DNA of 64,000 nucleotides, from the NCBI RefSeq assembly GCF_000166395.1, contig NC_014655.1:3534001-3598000 (forward strand), written 5' to 3'. This document shows, piece by piece, positions 60,790 through 64,000 of this stretch. The first letter of the stretch is position 1; the number at the start of each line of letters is the position of its first letter. Source of the stretch: Leadbetterella byssophila DSM 17132. GTDB taxonomy: Bacteria; Bacteroidota; Bacteroidia; Cytophagales; Spirosomataceae. The notes under the pieces are model-generated. The model saw only the letters and a program-made list of their open reading frames with translations, had not been told where the DNA came from and ran no database searches. The position numbers and the translations under genes were made by a program.

Positions 60790-62061
60790 TTATTTCCAGG
60801 TGAAGCCTAGTTTTTTCAGAGCAATTTGTATTTCTGGATTCTGCATGAACAGTTTCCAGATCAGTCCGGTTCTATAATTTTCTATCATGACCACTATAGG
60901 TCCCTGGTCTATAGCCAGGTAGGATGAGGCTACCCAGTTTTGTTCATCAGAGAATGCATCATAAAATCCATATGGCCCCCAAAGGTCTTTATGTCTTACT
61001 TCATAGAAATAACGTAAAGCTTCCATACTCTCCTTTGGCGTGTAAGGGAAAGAGGACAAAGCTGCTGTTGGCGTTATCACCCCTATATCATTTGTAGGAG
61101 AGTGGGCGTCATATCCCTTTGGGCTATCTGAAGCTGTTAATCCCCAGCATTTTGGCCCATAGTTCTTGAATCCTTTGGGATTTTCTACGCAGTATCTATA
61201 GTTGATCAATGCATGATTTACATTTTGTTCCCAATAATCGGCGTATCTATCTTTTAAATTTCGTGGATCAAGTCCCAGGAAGGAGTAGTGCGTAAAGAAT
61301 AGGGGACCACCATAATCAAAACCTAAAGGTAAAGATAAGTCGTAAAAGGTTTTGCCATTGTAAAAATGATCTCCTTTTGCATACACTTCGTGATATAGGT
61401 TTGGGTCAATGGGATGGGTAGGTGATGCGGAAGCTAAGATATAGGTTATCAAAGTTTCATTGTAGCCCCTCAAGGCAAAATTCATGGCCCACTCATGATT
61501 AGGACTCCAATGCCAGTACAGAACCTGATCTTTTACATACGCGTTCCAATCCACCTCTTCCCATATCCTTGTGATGATTTCTCTAAGTTCCGTTTCAATA
61601 ATAGTATTTTGGTCAAAATAGGCTCTTGCTGTAAGTAGGCCTTGAATTAAGAAGGCGGTTTCTACTAGATCTCCTCCATCATCCTTGGGACTAAATGGAA
61701 GAGTTGCTCCCGTTTCTCCATGTATCCAATGCGGAAACGCGCCTTTGTATCTTGGACTTTTTTCCAGAAATCTTGAGATCTTGAGTATCCTTTCTGCTGC
61801 TTCCTTTCTGCTCACCCAATTGCGCTCAGACGCTACTATCATAGCCATGATGCCCATGCCCGTTCCTCCTGTGGTACAAGTTTCGTCGCCATAGCCGAAA
61901 GCTTGATTGCTTCGCTCTCTGGCAAGCCCGGAAACAGGATGGCCAAACTCCCAAAAATATTGAAAGGTGGCCTTCTGAACCTTTTCTAATACTACTTCAT
62001 CAGAAAGGTCCTGGGCGAAGAGGGAAGTGCTCAATAGTAGTGCTAGCAGTATCCTGGTCAT
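60790..62061 (-). CDS. GH144-like glucanase (PF10091 glucoamylase family)
   Basis: A 423-residue exported protein with signal peptide (TRILLALLLSTSLFA) and an alpha6/alpha6-barrel domain that contains the PF10091 segments: FQYFWEFGHPVSGLARERSN (residues about 35-54), TTGGTGMGIMAMI near 63 and YGPKCWGLTASDSPKGYDAHSPTNDIGVITPTAALSSFPY-type text near 300-340. Chitinophaga CpSGL of this family is an endo-beta-1,2-glucanase (GH144). So it probably cuts beta-1,2-glucan in the periplasm. It is 40 nt downstream of glmS. Confidence 0.8.
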   Translation of the reverse strand: MTRILLALLLSTSLFAQDLSDEVVLEKVQKATFQYFWEFGHPVSGLARERSNQAFGYGDETCTTGGTGMGIMAMIVASERNWVSRKEAAERILKISRFLEKSPRYKGAFPHWIHGETGATLPFSPKDDGGDLVETAFLIQGLLTARAYFDQNTIIETELREIITRIWEEVDWNAYVKDQVLYWHWSPNHEWAMNFALRGYNETLITYILASASPTHPIDPNLYHEVYAKGDHFYNGKTFYDLSLPLGFDYGGPLFFTHYSFLGLDPRNLKDRYADYWEQNVNHALINYRYCVENPKGFKNYGPKCWGLTASDSPKGYDAHSPTNDIGVITPTAALSSFPYTPKESMEALRYFYEVRHKDLWGPYGFYDAFSDEQNWVASSYLAIDQGPIVVMIENYRTGLIWKLFMQNPEIQIALKKLGFTWK

Positions 62062-62101
62062 GTGTTTAAGGTTTTACTGCTAGCAATCTACGTATATAGC
62101 T

Positions 62102-63937
62102 TTATTCTACCGTAACGGATTTAGCTAAATTTCTGGGTTGGTCTACATTTCTCCCTCTTAATACGGCTATATAGTAGGATAGGAGTTGTAAAGGTATAAC
62201 ACTTAATAAAGGTTGAAGCATCTCATGCGTATTAGGGATTTCTATGGTGAAATCAACCATTTTTTGAACCTCCGTTTCGCCTGCGCTGACTATGGCTATA
62301 ACTCTTCCTTTTCTGGCTTTTACTTCTTGGATGTTAGAAACTACCTTTTCGTAGGAGCTATCTCGGGTAGCGATGAATACTACGGGCATGTCTTCATCTA
62401 TAAGGGCTATAGGTCCATGCTTCATTTCTGCTGCAGGGTATCCTTCGGCATGTATATAAGAGATCTCTTTCAACTTCAACGCTCCTTCTAGGGCCACAGG
62501 GAAATTTAAACCTCTACCCAGGAAGATAAAGTTAGAAGCAAAGGTGAATAATTTAGATATGTCTTTGATCTCATCCGCTTTTTGCAGTATCATTTCTACC
62601 TTTTTAGGCATCTCCTGTAATTCCCAAAGTAACCTTCTAAAGGTGTCTTCCGTAATGGTCCCCTTTTGGTGAGCTGTGGCTATAGCCATCAGGGACAGGA
62701 CGCTTACTTGCGCTGTGAATGCTTTTGTACTGGCCACCCCAATTTCCGGACCGGCGTGAGTATACACACCGGCATGTGTAACTCTGGCAATGGAAGACCC
62801 CACCACATTGCATACCCCTAAAATGATAGCTCCTTTGGATTTAGCTAATTCTAGAGCGGCTAAGGTGTCTGCGGTTTCTCCAGATTGGGAGATAGCTATC
62901 ACAATATCCCCCTCTCTAATGATAGGGTTTCGGTATCGGAATTCAGATGCATACTCCACTTCTACGTTGATTCTCGCTAGTTCTTCAAAAAGGTATTCTC
63001 CCACTAGCCCTGCATGCCAAGAAGTTCCGCAGGCTACGAAAACTATACGCTTTGAATTTGCTAGTTTACCTATGTAATCCCGGAGACCTCCTAGTTTGAT
63101 CCAGGCTTCCTCGGGGTGAATTCTACCTCGTAGACAGTCGGAAATGGATTTGGGCTGTTCGAAGATCTCTTTGAGCATGAAATGATCAAACCCTCCTTTT
63201 TCAATAGCCTCTAATTCTAGATCTACAGTGTGAACTTGAGGGTCTGAAACTTCATTTTGAAGGTTTTTTATTTCCAAACCTTCCGGAGAAACTTTGGCTA
63301 CCTCTAGATCATCTAGGTAAACCATCTCTTTCGTGTATTCTATGATAGGAGTAGCGTCAGATGCAAAAAAGTATTCATTTTGGCCTAGACCTATCACCAG
63401 AGGTGATCCCTTACGGGCTCCAATTAATACATTAGGATTCTCTTTGTCCATAATTACTATGGCATAGGCCCCAACCACGTCTTTTAAGGCTTTACGCACG
63501 GCTTCGTCTAATTCATAGTTGCCTGCCTTTTGAACTTCCTCTATGAAATTCACCAGCACTTCCGTGTCCGTTTGGCTTGAGAACGTATAGCCCTTACTGA
63601 TTAACATTTGCTTGATACTGGCATAGTTTTCTATGATACCATTGTGTACCAAACTTAAACGGCCCGAATTAGAGACATGTGGATGTGCATTCACATCATT
63701 TGGCTCCCCGTGTGTGGCCCAACGGGTATGTCCAATGGCTATATGTGAAGTGAGGTTTTGGTTTTGTAATAATTGTTCCAGTTCTGCTACTTTGCCTTTC
63801 TTTTTATACACAGTCATTCCTCCATCCATGACCGCAACGCCAGAACTATCGTATCCTCTATATTCTAATCGTTTTAATCCCTTGACTACCACTGAAGAGG
63901 CTAGTCTTTCTCCCAGGTAAGCTACTATTCCGCACAT
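62102..63937 (-). CDS. glmS: Glutamine-fructose-6-phosphate aminotransferase
   Basis: Makes glucosamine-6-phosphate, first step to UDP-GlcNAc, from fructose-6-phosphate and glutamine. 611 residues: glutaminase domain with nucleophile Cys2 (MCGIVAYLGE), GHTRWATHGEPNDVNAHPH near 70; two SIS isomerase domains (ACGTSWHAGLV near 303; SQSGETADTLAAL near 350). Full length, ending in the usual KSVTVE. It may share a message with the GH144 gene. Confidence 0.97.
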   Translation of the reverse strand: MCGIVAYLGERLASSVVVKGLKRLEYRGYDSSGVAVMDGGMTVYKKKGKVAELEQLLQNQNLTSHIAIGHTRWATHGEPNDVNAHPHVSNSGRLSLVHNGIIENYASIKQMLISKGYTFSSQTDTEVLVNFIEEVQKAGNYELDEAVRKALKDVVGAYAIVIMDKENPNVLIGARKGSPLVIGLGQNEYFFASDATPIIEYTKEMVYLDDLEVAKVSPEGLEIKNLQNEVSDPQVHTVDLELEAIEKGGFDHFMLKEIFEQPKSISDCLRGRIHPEEAWIKLGGLRDYIGKLANSKRIVFVACGTSWHAGLVGEYLFEELARINVEVEYASEFRYRNPIIREGDIVIAISQSGETADTLAALELAKSKGAIILGVCNVVGSSIARVTHAGVYTHAGPEIGVASTKAFTAQVSVLSLMAIATAHQKGTITEDTFRRLLWELQEMPKKVEMILQKADEIKDISKLFTFASNFIFLGRGLNFPVALEGALKLKEISYIHAEGYPAAEMKHGPIALIDEDMPVVFIATRDSSYEKVVSNIQEVKARKGRVIAIVSAGETEVQKMVDFTIEIPNTHEMLQPLLSVIPLQLLSYYIAVLRGRNVDQPRNLAKSVTVE

Positions 63938-63960
63938 AAGTTATGATTTAGTTATTGTGC

Positions 63961-63993
63961 CAAATATAGGAACTATGCACACGTGTGCACAAA
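63961..63993 (-). promoter_or_regulatory. glmS promoter with palindrome in the spacer
   Basis: On the minus strand TTTG (63993-63990), a 21-nt spacer and TATATTTG (63968-63961), a good consensus. The spacer holds TGCACACGTGTGCA (63976-63989). Confidence 0.75.
63976..63989. promoter_or_regulatory. 14-bp perfect palindrome, LacI-type operator candidate
   Basis: TGCACACGTGTGCA is a perfect palindrome with a central CG, the pattern of LacI-family operators. It lies between the -33 and -7 boxes of glmS, the position for a repressor. Confidence 0.6.
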
Positions 63994-64000
63994 GGAAAAA

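Noticed and set aside
1-64000. CRISPR array, prophage or integrative element
   Set aside because: No spaced repeats, phage structural genes, integrase or tRNA attachment site were seen; one IS is the only mobile DNA.

Overview
The window is chromosomal DNA of a Gram-negative Bacteroidota bacterium, most likely of the order Cytophagales; I cannot name the genus from sequence alone. The evidence is: promoters of the Bacteroidota type (TTG, about 20 nt, TAnnTTTG), for example before pruA, a PspC gene, a histidine kinase, an Rrf2 gene and glmS; almost no Shine-Dalgarno sequences and several probable TTG starts; typical Bacteroidota families (DUF6089 barrels, paired OmpH/Skp genes, PVC-type cytochrome lipoprotein, GH144, ComA-type phosphosulfolactate synthase); and a moderately AT-rich composition. 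About 60 protein genes are tightly packed. I found no rRNA, tRNA, CRISPR array or prophage. No gene-free stretch exceeds 300 bases; the longest (21030-21298) holds nothing I recognise.

Layout. 1-4.1 kb: an ABC exporter, a META-domain lipoprotein and one intact IS150-type IS3-family element, which sits in the loop of the terminator that separated the lipoprotein gene from acs. 4-17 kb: acetyl-CoA synthetase, a Tat-exported TIM-barrel protein, RidA, PruA, YceI, a DUF1338/saccharopine-dehydrogenase-like pair (possible lysine catabolism), two glycosyltransferases, RsmF-type methyltransferase, small MscS, exonuclease and zinc-ribbon protein. 17-30 kb: ssb, a large PVC-type lipoprotein, a five-gene operon (comA, dedA, aroE, ferredoxin, yjjG), a BamA/TamA-like protein, SppA, two PspC mini-proteins, DUF4056 and a trypsin-like protease. 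30-44 kb: envelope biogenesis and lipids (two DUF6089 barrels, nadK, CBS protein, plsC, acyl-ACP desaturase, VanZ, DUF2490, aspS, uppS-bamA-ompH-ompH). 43-56 kb: an asnS-nuoH-unknown-proB operon, a two-component system, carbonic anhydrase, htpG, and a DivIVA/HhH-folB-MFS-folD-thioesterase operon. 56-64 kb: WD40 protein, phosphopantetheinyl transferase, YtxJ, panC head to head with an M23 peptidase, an Rrf2/NmrA pair, a GH144 glucanase and glmS.

Most of the window is ordinary housekeeping and envelope biology. The best candidates for new biology are regulatory: a paired palindrome (TGTAAy-N7-GTTACA) at the Rrf2 gene and its neighbour; a 14-bp palindrome with central CG inside the glmS promoter spacer; a 13-bp palindrome upstream of htpG; 10-bp phased CGTTTA repeats upstream of ssb; and a very short orphan transcription unit beside ridA that could encode an 8-residue peptide. 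Among proteins, the DivIVA-HhH fusion with six hendecad repeats, the DUF1338/saccharopine-dehydrogenase-like operon with a roughly 150-nt leader, and the ComA operon deserve a second look.
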